Shown one piece after another: positions 1-8,284 of a stretch of 64,000 nucleotides of DNA. Below the pieces are notes generated by a model. It saw only the letters and a list, made by a program, of their open reading frames with translations, was not told the DNA's origin and did not search any database. A program made the translations under genes and the position numbers. Every line of letters begins with the position of its first letter. Within the stretch, counting starts at the first letter, position 1. The DNA is from Pyruvatibacter mobilis (lineage in GTDB: Bacteria; Pseudomonadota; Alphaproteobacteria; CGMCC-115125), in assembly GCF_012848855.1 (NCBI RefSeq), contig NZ_CP051630.1, positions 847,501 to 911,500 on the forward strand. The letters run 5' to 3'.

Positions 1-539
1 GGGAACTTGATGTAGTGGAAGAAGCAGCGGCGCAGGAAGGCGTCCGGCAGTTCCTTTTCGTTGTTCGAGGTGATGATGACGATCGGGCGCTCCTTGGCCT
101 TGATCACCTCATCGGTCTCGTAAACGTAGAACTCCATGCGGTCGAGTTCCTGCAGGAGGTCGTTCGGGAACTCGATGTCGGCCTTGTCGATCTCGTCGAT
201 CAGCAGCACGACCTTCTCATTGGCCTCAAACGCTTCCCAGAGCTTGCCCTTGTTGATGTAGTTCTTCACGTCCTTGACGCGCTCGTCGCCCAGCTGGCTG
301 TCGCGCAGGCGGGTGATGGCGTCGTACTCGTAAAGGCCCTGATGCGCCTTGGTGGTGGACTTGATGTTCCAGGTGATCATCGGAACGCCCAGGGCGGTTG
401 CCACCTGCTCGGCGAGCACGGTCTTGCCGGTGCCGGGTTCGCCCTTCACGAGCAGCGGACGCTCCAGGGTAATGGCTGCGTTCACGGCAACGCGAAGGTC
501 TTCGGTTGCCACATAGTCTTTCGTGCCTTCAAAGCGCAT
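1..539 (-). CDS. MoxR-family AAA+ ATPase, 3'-truncated by window edge
   Basis: The minus-strand reading begins MRFEGTKDYVATEDLR and contains a Walker A motif (GEPGTGKT, about residue 37), a Walker B (VVLLIDEIDKAD) and a sensor-1 region (PIVIITSNNEKELPDAFLRR). This is the MoxR/CoxD-like AAA+ pattern, an ATP-driven chaperone usually paired with a VWA-domain partner. About 179 residues are visible and the C-terminus lies left of the window. The ATG at 539 was chosen because AGGA lies 8-9 bases upstream. It is divergent from flgE across about 290 bp. The partner gene is not visible, so the substrate is unknown. A long plus-strand reading over the same bases is only a shadow. Confidence 0.85.
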   Translation of the reverse strand, partial: MRFEGTKDYVATEDLRVAVNAAITLERPLLVKGEPGTGKTVLAEQVATALGVPMITWNIKSTTKAHQGLYEYDAITRLRDSQLGDERVKDVKNYINKGKLWEAFEANEKVVLLIDEIDKADIEFPNDLLQELDRMEFYVYETDEVIKAKERPIVIITSNNEKELPDAFLRRCFFHYIKF

Positions 540-747
540 CAACAAGTCCTGCCAGATCAGTTTGGTTTCGTCGGTAAGATTTTTGAACGGGCGCAAACCT
601 AGGGGCACGGGCGCGGTTGGGCAAGCGGCATGACGCGCGCCGGCCTGCCCCAATCTGCCCGGCAAAAGCTGCCGGGAGCGGCAATAAGTGCTCGCAACCA
701 GGCTGCGCGCGATCTTCTAAGGCATTGAAAATGCACGGGAAAGCCTC

Positions 748-763
748 TGGCCCGGGGCTTGCT
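748..763 (+). promoter_or_regulatory. sigma-54 promoter of flgE-flgK-flgL
   Basis: TGGCCC-N5-TTGCT matches the -24/-12 consensus TGGCAC-N5-TTGCW at 10 of 11 defined positions, with the required GG-N10-GC spacing. It lies about 70 bp before the flgE start, and late hook genes are sigma-54 dependent in Caulobacter. The other visible flgE reading-frame start (TTG at 759) falls inside the promoter, which supports the start at 834. The rest of 540-833 shows no gene. Confidence 0.75.
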
Positions 764-833
764 CATAGGGAGGCGAGTTCATTTGTGCCCGCGCCTGAGC
801 GGGTATCCCGTGTCAGTCCTCTGGAGGATCCCG

Positions 834-2225
834 ATGACCATCTTCGGTGCCATGACCACCGCCGTGACCGGCCTCAAGGCCAATTCGAAGGCGCTGGGCC
901 ATATCTCTGACAATATCGCCAACTCGCAGACCATCGGCTTCAAGCGGACGGAAACGAATTTCAAGGACCTGGTGACGTTCTCCACGTCGCGCAACCATGC
1001 CCCGGGCACGGTGCTGGCGGAGGCCCGCTTCACCAATACGGTGCAGGGTGCGCTGGAAGCCGCCCAGGTGCCAACGCACATGGCGATCAATGGCGACGGC
1101 TATTTCATGGTGTCCGAGCGCGTGGCGACGCTGGACAACCGGCCGGTGTTCAACGAGATCGACTACTACACCCGCCGCGGTGACTTCGAGGTCGACCGCT
1201 TCGGCTACCTGGTGAACGGATCGGGCTATTACCTCCAGGGCCTGGCCATCAACCCGGTGACCGGCAACAAGCTGGGTGACGTGCCGGACCGCATCCAGAT
1301 CACCAACGATTTCATTTCCGCCAAGCAGACGACGACGCTGGATTACACGGCCAACCTGCCGTCCTTCCCGAAGACCGTTACTGCGGATGCCGCGGTGGCC
1401 AACTCGGAACTGATGCTGGACGCGACCTTCACCAATGATCCGACGACATTCGGTGGTGACGGCTTCGTGCAGGCGCAGGACGAGCAGTTGTTCCTCGACC
1501 GCTCGCTCGCCGGCGGTGCCATCACCATGTACGACTCGATCGGCAATCCGGTGAACGTGGAACTCCGCTGGTCGAAGGTGAACAACACGGCCAACGGCGC
1601 CGGGCAGGGTGCCGGCTCGGAGACCTGGAACCTGTTCTACCGTACCAGCACCACGGCCACGGGCGCGGCTGCCAAGTGGAACAATGTGGGCCAGAACTAC
1701 ACCTTCAACTCCTCCGGTGTGGCCACGCCGCCCATCACCTCCACGACCGTCACCAACCTGACGGTGGATGGCATCAACCTGGGCAACATCACCGTCAATC
1801 ACGGCTCCAACCAGATTTCGCAGTTCGCGGATTCCAACGGCTCCGTCTCGGTGAAGGATATTGAGCAGGACGGCTTTGCTTCCGGCGCGCTGGCCTCCAT
1901 TGCCGTGTCGGACAATGGCCGCGTGGTGGGGACCTATACCAACGGCAAGCAGCTGGACCTGGCGGAAGTGACGCTGGTGAAGTTCAACGCCGACAACAAG
2001 CTGCGCAAGCTTGATGGCGGTGCGTGGGCTGCGACGCAGGATTCGGGCGAGGCCATCCAGGGCGCGTCCGGCCAGATCGTGGCGGAAGCGCGCGAGACTT
2101 CCAACGTGGATATTGCGGACGAGTTCTCGAAGCTGATCGTCACCCAGCAGGCCTATTCCGCGACGACCCGCATCGTGACGACCTCGGACGAGCTGGTCCA
2201 GGAAACGCTCAACATGAAGCGGTAA
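834..2225 (+). CDS. flgE: Flagellar hook protein FlgE
   Basis: 463 residues. It forms the hook that joins the rod to the hook-filament junction and is exported by the flagellar type III apparatus. The N-terminus MTIFGAMTTAVTGLKANSKA continues into HISDNIANSQTIGFKR, the heptad-rich axial-protein signature. The C-terminus (TSNVDIADEFSKLIVTQQAYSA) is the matching FlgE/F/G closing motif. The start at 834 follows a GGAGG ribosome site. It heads a hook operon with flgK and flgL behind a sigma-54 promoter. The repeat-rich centre (residues 100-380) corresponds to the surface domains and is less conserved. Confidence 0.95.
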   Translation: MTIFGAMTTAVTGLKANSKALGHISDNIANSQTIGFKRTETNFKDLVTFSTSRNHAPGTVLAEARFTNTVQGALEAAQVPTHMAINGDGYFMVSERVATLDNRPVFNEIDYYTRRGDFEVDRFGYLVNGSGYYLQGLAINPVTGNKLGDVPDRIQITNDFISAKQTTTLDYTANLPSFPKTVTADAAVANSELMLDATFTNDPTTFGGDGFVQAQDEQLFLDRSLAGGAITMYDSIGNPVNVELRWSKVNNTANGAGQGAGSETWNLFYRTSTTATGAAAKWNNVGQNYTFNSSGVATPPITSTTVTNLTVDGINLGNITVNHGSNQISQFADSNGSVSVKDIEQDGFASGALASIAVSDNGRVVGTYTNGKQLDLAEVTLVKFNADNKLRKLDGGAWAATQDSGEAIQGASGQIVAEARETSNVDIADEFSKLIVTQQAYSATTRIVTTSDELVQETLNMKR

Positions 2226-2236
2226 TCCGCTTGCCG

Positions 2237-2263
2237 GCGGCGGGCTGACCTAACAGCCCGCCG
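2237..2263 (+). terminator. Hairpin between flgE and flgK
   Basis: A 10-bp GC-rich stem (CGGCGGGCTG / CAGCCCGCCG) closes over the loop ACCTAA 12 bases after the flgE stop. No U-tract follows, so it is more likely a partial terminator or an mRNA 3'-end stabiliser. Either would let the abundant hook protein exceed FlgK and FlgL. Confidence 0.45.
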
Positions 2264-2323
2264 GACGGCGCTTCACTCGGTTTCACCCGCACAGTTCATC
2301 GCACCAAGAACACAGCAGTTACC

Positions 2324-4204
2324 ATGTCTCTCACCACAGCGCTCCATGCCGCCGTATCGGGTCTCAAGGCCAACCAGGCCTCTGTGGACCTCACGTCGCG
2401 CAACATCGCCAATGCGACGACGGAAGGCTACACGCGCAAGGTGTCGAGCCAGTCGAACGCGCTGGTGGCGGGCGAGGGCATTGGTGTGTCGGTTCGGGCC
2501 GCGGTGCGCGAAGTGGACAATTACCTGCTGGGGCAGCTCAACCGCTCCAGCGGTGTCAGCGCCAAGCTGGATGTGCGGCAGGAATTCCTGACGCGGGTCG
2601 ATCAGCTGTTCGGCACGCCGGACGGTGAGACCTCCATCGCCTCCTATATCAACCGTCTCGGCACGTCGATCCAGGATCTGGCGACGACGCCGGAATCCAC
2701 GGTGACGCGTGAAGCGGCGCTGGCGGCGGCCGATGAGGCAGCCATCGAGCTCAACCGCCTGTCGGATGAGATCCAGCAGATGCGCCGCGAAGCAGAGCGC
2801 CGCCTGTCGGACGCCGTGGCGGAGGCCAATGCGGCCCTGTCGAAGATCCACGACATCAACCTCAAGATCTCGGCCAACCAGGCAGGCTCAGTCGCTGACC
2901 TGCAGGATGAGCGCGACAAGGCGGTGGCGGAGCTGTCCAAGCTGATGGACATCCGCACCATCGAGCGCGACGGCGGCCGCATTTCCGTGTTCACCACCGG
3001 CGGTAACCTGCTGCTGGACACGGAGCCGACGGTACTGAGCTTCGACGAGCATCCGACGCTGGGGCCGTCCTCGCTGTACAATTCCGATCCGGCGCTGCGC
3101 GACGTGGGCACCATCACGCTGCAGGTGGGTAACTCCGCGCCGATCGACCTTTTGCGGGACGGCACGATCCGCGAAGGCAAGATTGCCGGTCTCATCGAGC
3201 TGCGCGATGAGCGGCTGGTGCAGGCGCAGGCGCAGCTCGACGAGATTGCCCACAACCTCGCCAAGTCGCTGTCGGAAACGACGGTGGCGTCCACGGCCCA
3301 TGCGGGCCCGCCGGCGGGTTTCGACATTGATGTGGCGTCGCTGCAGAACGGCGACAGCATCAACCTGACCTATACCGAAACGCCCGCAGGCACGCAGCGC
3401 CAGGTGACCATCATCCGTGTGGATGATCCGGCCTCGCTGCCGCTGGACAACACGGTGACGCCGAATCCGGGTGACCAGGTCATCGGTGTGGCGTGGGGGA
3501 CGGGTGCGGGTGACTTTGCCACCAACCTTGACGCAGCCCTGGCGGCCGCGGGCATCAATGTGGATGCCTCCAACCCGGCCGGTACGACGGTGCGCATCGT
3601 CGATGACGGGGCAGGCGCCACGACCGATATTGCCGCCGTCAGCGCGACGGTGACGGCAACCGGGCTGACCGGCCAGGGCACGGCGCTGCCGCTGTTCGTG
3701 GACGGCCGCAACGCGCAGCTTGCCTACACAGCCTCTCAGGACGGTGCGACGCAGAAGGTGGGCTTTGCCAGCCGCATCGCGCTCAATGCCGCCGTGCGGG
3801 CCGACCCCTCGTCGCTGGTTGTCTATTCGACGACGCCGGCAACGGATACGGGCGATCCCACCCGGCCGTCGGACCTGCTGGAGCGCCTGACCGGCACGGC
3901 GCGGGCCTTTGACCCGGCGACCGGCATTGGCGGGACGACCCAGCCGTTCTCAGGCGGGGTGGATGAGTTTGCGCGCCGCATCGTCTCGTTCCAGGCGAAC
4001 GAGCTGGTGCTGGCGAACCGGGCGGTGGACAGCCAGAAGGTTGTGCAGCTCGGCCTTGAGGAAAAGCAGCAGAACACGTCCGGCGTGTCGATCGACACGG
4101 AAATGGCGCAGCTCCTGGTGCTGCAGAATGCTTATGCCGCCAATGCGCGGGTGATGTCGGCGGTGCAGGAGATGATGGATCTCCTCTCGACCATCCTTCG
4201 CTAG
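2324..4204 (+). CDS. flgK: Flagellar hook-associated protein 1 FlgK
   Basis: 626 residues. FlgK is the first junction protein between hook and filament. The N-terminus MSLTTALHAAVSGLKANQAS then LTSRNIANATTEGYTRK is the FlgK/axial signature. A long helical segment (about 130-215) follows, and the C-terminus (VSIDTEMAQLLVLQNAYAANARV then MDLLSTILR) is typical of FlgK. The middle (about 340-480) is a variable domain rich in Thr, Asp and Ala. No strong Shine-Dalgarno is seen before the ATG, so translation may depend on upstream flgE ribosomes. flgL follows after 22 bp. Confidence 0.93.
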   Translation: MSLTTALHAAVSGLKANQASVDLTSRNIANATTEGYTRKVSSQSNALVAGEGIGVSVRAAVREVDNYLLGQLNRSSGVSAKLDVRQEFLTRVDQLFGTPDGETSIASYINRLGTSIQDLATTPESTVTREAALAAADEAAIELNRLSDEIQQMRREAERRLSDAVAEANAALSKIHDINLKISANQAGSVADLQDERDKAVAELSKLMDIRTIERDGGRISVFTTGGNLLLDTEPTVLSFDEHPTLGPSSLYNSDPALRDVGTITLQVGNSAPIDLLRDGTIREGKIAGLIELRDERLVQAQAQLDEIAHNLAKSLSETTVASTAHAGPPAGFDIDVASLQNGDSINLTYTETPAGTQRQVTIIRVDDPASLPLDNTVTPNPGDQVIGVAWGTGAGDFATNLDAALAAAGINVDASNPAGTTVRIVDDGAGATTDIAAVSATVTATGLTGQGTALPLFVDGRNAQLAYTASQDGATQKVGFASRIALNAAVRADPSSLVVYSTTPATDTGDPTRPSDLLERLTGTARAFDPATGIGGTTQPFSGGVDEFARRIVSFQANELVLANRAVDSQKVVQLGLEEKQQNTSGVSIDTEMAQLLVLQNAYAANARVMSAVQEMMDLLSTILR

Positions 4205-4226
4205 GTGACGGGTAGGGAATAGAACA

Positions 4227-5720
4227 ATGCAGGTGCCTTCGCTCCTCCAGTCTCTGACCACGACGAACCAGATCAACACCATGCGCGCGCAGCTCACGGA
4301 TCTGCAGACGCAGCTTGCCACCGGCAAGAAGTCCCAGAGCCATGCGGGCCTTGGGGTGAATGCGGGGTTGGTGCTCGACCTGCGGGCCGAACTCAACGTG
4401 ATGGATGCCTATATCCGCACCATCGACCAGACGCAGCTGCGCCTGACAACGGTGCAGCAGAGCCTGTCGCGCGTGGATGACATCGCCGCGGAAATGCGCA
4501 CGGCATCGCTGACGTCAGGCTATGAAACCATCGACACCAAGCAGACGCAGCTTCAGTACACCGCCGCGGAGCGGCTGGAGGAAGTGCTGGCGGTGCTCAA
4601 CACTGATATCGGCGGGCGGCACCTGTTTGGCGGGGCCGCGACGCAGACGCAGCCGGTGGAAGTCTATGACACGGTCATCAATGGTGACGTGGGCCGGGCA
4701 GGCTTCAAGCAGATTGTCTCCGAACGCGCCCAGGCTGACCTGGGCTCGGACAATCGCGGGCGGCTGCAGATCCCTGTGCCGGCCGGTGATACGGTGACGG
4801 TGACCGAAGACAACGCGCCGCCCTTCGGCCTCAAATTCGATGCGGTGTCCACTGACCTCGCCAATGTGACGGCGGGTATTGCCGGGGCGCCGCAGGCCCT
4901 GTCCGTGCAGTTCGCAGCCCCGCTGCCGACCGACGGGCAGACAATCAACATCTCCTTCAACCTGCCTGACGGCACGAAGGAAACCCTGACGCTGAAGGCG
5001 ATCACCACCGGCACGCCGAATGAAGGCAAGTTCCTGGTGGGGGCGGATGCCAATGCGACGGCGGCGAATTTCCAGTCGGCGCTGGCGCGGGACGTGGAAA
5101 TCCTGGCGCAGACCTCGCTGAAGGGGGCGAGCGCCCAGCGGGCGGCGACCGAGTTCTTCGAGTATGATTCAGCGACGCCGCCGCAGCGTGTTGACGGCCC
5201 GCCTTTCGACACGGCAACCGGCCTGCGCGATGCCACCACCACGGATACGGTGTTTTGGTACAAGGGCGACAACACGACGACGCCGATCCGTGACAGCGCG
5301 ACGGCGAAGATCGATGACGGCCGGATCATCAGCTACGCGACGCGGGCCGATGAGGGACCGACGCGGGACGTGGTGAAGACGCTGGCCGTGCTGGCGGCGC
5401 TGGAGTTCCCGGACGCAGACCCACTGTCGCAGCGTGCCTATGACGAGACCACGCAGCGCACAGGCAAGAAGTTTGCTTTCAACGGCACCACGTCGATTGC
5501 CGATTTGCGCACGCAGCTGGCACTGAAGGAAACCAGCCTGTCCAATACCAAGGACCGTCACGAGCGCACGATCAACGCTACGCAGGTGCTGCTTGCGGAG
5601 ACGGAGAACGCCGACACCAACGAGGTGGGGGCGAAGATCCTGCAGCTGCAGAACCAGCTGACCGCCAGCTACCAGGTGACCTCGCTTGTCTCGCGGCTGA
5701 CGCTGACGAACTACATCTAG
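4227..5720 (+). CDS. flgL: Flagellar hook-associated protein 3 FlgL
   Basis: 497 residues. FlgL is the second hook-filament junction protein and resembles flagellin at both ends. The N-terminal coiled region (residues 1-100: INTMRAQLTDLQTQLATGKK) and the C-terminal helix (ILQLQNQLTASYQVTSLVSRL) pair as D0/D1. It is longer than the enterobacterial protein (about 317 residues) because of a large beta-rich centre, about 150-400. It is the last gene of the hook operon and is followed by a strong terminator. An unusual flagellin is the alternative, but its position after flgK favours FlgL. Confidence 0.88.
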   Translation: MQVPSLLQSLTTTNQINTMRAQLTDLQTQLATGKKSQSHAGLGVNAGLVLDLRAELNVMDAYIRTIDQTQLRLTTVQQSLSRVDDIAAEMRTASLTSGYETIDTKQTQLQYTAAERLEEVLAVLNTDIGGRHLFGGAATQTQPVEVYDTVINGDVGRAGFKQIVSERAQADLGSDNRGRLQIPVPAGDTVTVTEDNAPPFGLKFDAVSTDLANVTAGIAGAPQALSVQFAAPLPTDGQTINISFNLPDGTKETLTLKAITTGTPNEGKFLVGADANATAANFQSALARDVEILAQTSLKGASAQRAATEFFEYDSATPPQRVDGPPFDTATGLRDATTTDTVFWYKGDNTTTPIRDSATAKIDDGRIISYATRADEGPTRDVVKTLAVLAALEFPDADPLSQRAYDETTQRTGKKFAFNGTTSIADLRTQLALKETSLSNTKDRHERTINATQVLLAETENADTNEVGAKILQLQNQLTASYQVTSLVSRLTLTNYI

Positions 5721-5767
5721 GCGGCATCCAGGCGGCATCCGCCAGACGGGCCGTCCTGCCCAACAAG

Positions 5768-5797
5768 AAAGGCTCCCTCGCTGAGGGAGCCTTTTTC
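5768..5797 (+). terminator. Intrinsic terminator after flgL (bidirectional)
   Basis: A perfect 9-bp stem GGCTCCCTC / GAGGGAGCC with a GCT loop is followed by TTTTT on the plus strand. On the minus strand the same stem is followed by TTTCTTGTT, so it can also end the converging flbT-flaF transcript. Confidence 0.9.
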
Positions 5798-5854
5798 GTG
5801 TCCGGTGCTGTCCGTGGGCGAAGGGTGTGCCCCTTGCGGATACAACGCGGCCGC

Positions 5855-6223
5855 TCAGGCCGGCTTGGAATAGAGGCCGGCTGCGATTTCGCGGTTGATG
5901 TTGATGAGCACGTCCAGCTTCTCGGGTGCCGGGCTCGCCTGGACCGAGACCGTGTGCTTCATGACGAAGATGCCGAGATTGGCGATGTTCTGCTTGATCT
6001 GGTCGGGAAGGGGGTTGTCGTCACCCACAACAGAGGACGCGAAGATGCTCCAGAGCTTGCGGTTATAGGTCACCGCATCGCGGAATTTGTCACTACGCGG
6101 ATCAAATGGCTCTTTCACCGCCTGGAGCTGCTTGGCGGCCTTGATAAGCAGATTGGCTTCGTGTTCACGCGGGTTAGAGACGACCCTAGCCGTCTGACCG
6201 TACGCCTGCGCCGGATTGTGCAT
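5855..6223 (-). CDS. flaF: Flagellin-synthesis regulator FlaF
   Basis: 122 residues beginning MHNPAQAYGQTARVVSNPRE, the FlaF family signature. In Caulobacter, FlaF acts with FlbT to couple flagellin translation and secretion to hook completion. A longer reading with seven extra residues exists, but the start at 6223 has AGGAG about 10 bases upstream and matches the family N-terminus. The first 38 bases overlap the end of flbT in another frame, which suggests translational coupling. The gene converges on flgL. Confidence 0.9.
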   Translation of the reverse strand: MHNPAQAYGQTARVVSNPREHEANLLIKAAKQLQAVKEPFDPRSDKFRDAVTYNRKLWSIFASSVVGDDNPLPDQIKQNIANLGIFVMKHTVSVQASPAPEKLDVLININREIAAGLYSKPA

Positions 6224-6599
6224 TCGACATAAGCTCCTGCTCATATTCGATGAGCGATTTTGCTTCCTTCAGAGCTTTGTAGAACGCGCCGGTTAAGATT
6301 TGATTGTTCATACGCTCTATGTATTCGAGCGTGCTGGGGGCAGCCTGGATGATGTCGTTGGTGAGCTGGAAATAGAGCGAGTGCTGCTCGGACGGATCAT
6401 TGCTCAGATACATCAGCTGGACGGCCAGGTAGAGCCGCTTGCAGGGGCTGTCGGCCTCCTCCGGGCGCATGATGTCCTTCTCGCGCAGGATGGGGGCTGA
6501 GCCCTCCACGAAGAGGCGGGTGCGCTGATCGTCATTGGTGATGACCGCATTGCCGAGGATGAAGCGTTCGCCGGGCTTGAGCTCGATCTTCAGCGCCAT
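6186..6599 (-). CDS. flbT: Flagellin mRNA regulator FlbT
   Basis: 137 residues starting MALKIELKPGERFILGNAVI, a near-diagnostic FlbT N-terminus. In Caulobacter, FlbT binds the flagellin mRNA 5' leader and promotes its decay until the hook is finished. GGAGA lies 9-10 bases before the ATG. The gene is followed by overlapping flaF and lies downstream of the two flagellin genes on the same strand. A candidate sigma-54 promoter sits about 45 bp upstream. Confidence 0.92.
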   Translation of the reverse strand: MALKIELKPGERFILGNAVITNDDQRTRLFVEGSAPILREKDIMRPEEADSPCKRLYLAVQLMYLSNDPSEQHSLYFQLTNDIIQAAPSTLEYIERMNNQILTGAFYKALKEAKSLIEYEQELMSNAQSGAGVRSDG

Positions 6600-6641
6600 A
6601 TGCGTTCTCCATGGTCGCGAGGGTGATCACATGCGTGGCCG

Positions 6642-6657
6642 TGCGGATGCGGTGCCG
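6642..6657 (-). promoter_or_regulatory. Candidate sigma-54 promoter of flbT-flaF
   Basis: On the minus strand CGGCAC-N5-CCGCA keeps the essential GG-N10-GC spacing and five of six -24 positions; the -12 half is weaker. The predicted start would lie about 30 bases before flbT. The rest of 6600-6920 holds the terminator of the upstream flagellin gene and nothing else recognisable. Confidence 0.5.
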
Positions 6658-6827
6658 GATGAGCATCGGCCGCTGCCTTCCTGGCAGGCCATTGATTCGT
6701 GCGGATAAGTATAGGCGGTAAAACGGCTTTCCGGGACGTGGAAAGCGGCCCATGAATGCAAATCAAATCCACTCACGGGGCTTTGGGTGCCCCGGTGGCG
6801 CCTGGCATGGCTGCCGGGGCAGGGGCC

Positions 6828-6862
6828 AAAAGAAAAGAGGCGGTGCGTTCTGCACCGCCTCT
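6828..6862 (-). terminator. Terminator of the downstream flagellin gene
   Basis: On the minus strand an 11-bp stem (AGAGGCGGTGC / GCACCGCCTCT) with a 5-base loop is followed by TTTCTTTT, about 60 bases after the flagellin stop. Confidence 0.88.
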
Positions 6863-6920
6863 CTCTTGTCGTTGAAACCAGATGGCGCCGCCGTTCCTGG
6901 CTTTGCCGCCTGTGGTCTGA

Positions 6921-8060
6921 TTAGAACAGACGCAGGACGTTCTGGTCGGCCTGGGATGCCAGCGACAGGGTCGTGGTAGCCAGGGACTGACGGGTCTGAA
7001 GGGCCAGCAGGTTGGCGCCTTCGACGTTGGTGTCGGCCAGGGTGAGCTTGCCGGCACCGGTTTCGAGCGTGTTGATCAGGCTGTTGGTGAACGTCTGACG
7101 GTTCTCCACGATCGACAGGCTGTTACCGAAGGAAGACGACTGGCTGCGGAGCGTGCCGATAGCGGCGTCAAGCTCGGCAACAGCAGCTTCGATCGAGCTG
7201 TCGGAAGCGAAGTTCGACTTGGTCTGCTGCGAGATGTTCAGACCGCTGGAAGACGTGTCGAGCAGCTTGGACTTAATCGTCAGGCTGGACGTCTGGTCTT
7301 CGTTGAAGTTCACCGTCAGGTTGTTGTTTGCCTGAAGCAGGTTGACACCCTTGAAGGAGGCGTCACCGGCCAACTGGTCGATCTGCGTGCGCAGTTCGTT
7401 GAAGTCGGTCACGAAGGAGTTGCGGTTCACACCGTTGGTCTTCGTGCCGGACACGCCCAGATCGTTGGCGGTGGAGCCAGAGGCGTCGGTGATCTTCAGA
7501 TCTTCACCATTGGTGGTTTCGATCTTGATCTTGCCTTCGCTGGTGATCGACGCCGTCACGTTGGTGACGCCGGCGATGGACGCAACGATGACGCTGAGGT
7601 CCTGCGTGGAGGTGGCGATGTTGATGGTCACGGCCGTGGCAGTGCCCACCTGGATGGTGAAGCTGTCGCCAGCGTCAATGCCGGTCACCTGGGAGGCGTG
7701 AGCCGTACCAGCGAAAGCATTGAGGGTCGAGGACGACACGTTGGCGCCCTTGATCTTCGTGGTCAGAGCCTGGTTGGCGGTCGACTTCAGGTTTTCGACG
7801 AGCGTGGTGATCGCCTTAATACCTTCGTCAGCAGCCTGCAGCGTATCAATCGCGATACCGATGTCGTCACCGAGGGTGGCGAGGTCGGATGCGCGGTTGT
7901 TGAGGCCCTGGGCCGTGAAGAACGAGGTCGGGTTGTCAATCGCGCCGTTCACCTTCAGGCCCGTCGACAGACGTTCCTGGGTCTTCGAAAGCAGGGAGGC
8001 GGTGGACTGGAGCGAGTTGAGGTTCGTACGCAGAGCGTTCGAGAGAGCAATTTCAGCCAT
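6921..8060 (-). CDS. Flagellin (copy 1)
   Basis: 379 residues and a main filament subunit. The N-terminal D0/D1 (MAEIALSNALRTNLNSLQST, then LSTGLKVNGAIDNPTSFFTA) and the C-terminal D0 (LALQTRQSLATTTLSLASQA, ending QNVLRLF) are clear. The centre, about residues 130-235, is a flagellin hook-IN-type insert (GDSFTIQVGTATAVTINIA), so the protein is about 100 residues longer than short alphaproteobacterial flagellins. AAGGAAA precedes the ATG. It is closely related to the next upstream gene, most likely by tandem duplication. I found no sigma-54 promoter in its 225-bp upstream gap, although the preceding gene has a strong terminator. Confidence 0.95.
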   Translation of the reverse strand: MAEIALSNALRTNLNSLQSTASLLSKTQERLSTGLKVNGAIDNPTSFFTAQGLNNRASDLATLGDDIGIAIDTLQAADEGIKAITTLVENLKSTANQALTTKIKGANVSSSTLNAFAGTAHASQVTGIDAGDSFTIQVGTATAVTINIATSTQDLSVIVASIAGVTNVTASITSEGKIKIETTNGEDLKITDASGSTANDLGVSGTKTNGVNRNSFVTDFNELRTQIDQLAGDASFKGVNLLQANNNLTVNFNEDQTSSLTIKSKLLDTSSSGLNISQQTKSNFASDSSIEAAVAELDAAIGTLRSQSSSFGNSLSIVENRQTFTNSLINTLETGAGKLTLADTNVEGANLLALQTRQSLATTTLSLASQADQNVLRLF

Positions 8061-8225
8061 TTGCTGATTTCCTTTCCTAGGAAAACTATGTCACTGACCC
8101 TCGTTCTGAGGTGTCGAGCGAAACTCTCGGCGAAAGGTCTTAAAGCGTCGTTACCCCAATCGTACACACACCGACCCCTTACAGCGCGGCACGGGGGGCA
8201 TGTGGAAAAAACAGCGGAAAACAAA

Positions 8226-8256
8226 GAAAAAACGGCTGCAAAAAAATTGCAGCCGC
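8226..8256 (-). terminator. Terminator of the upstream flagellin gene
   Basis: On the minus strand a perfect 9-bp stem CGGCTGCAA / TTGCAGCCG is followed by TTTTTT and more T-rich sequence, starting about 30 bases after the stop at 8285. Because it is strong, the next flagellin gene probably has its own promoter. Confidence 0.93.
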
Positions 8257-8284
8257 TTCGATCTTTTTTGGCCGGAGGCTCTTT

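Noticed and set aside
15-602. 195-residue plus-strand reading at the left edge
   Set aside because: The minus strand carries Walker A/B motifs of a MoxR ATPase with a good ribosome site; the plus reading is its shadow.
8066-8225. sigma-54 promoter for flagellin copy 1
   Set aside because: The best candidate has nine instead of ten bases between GG and GC, which sigma-54 does not tolerate well.
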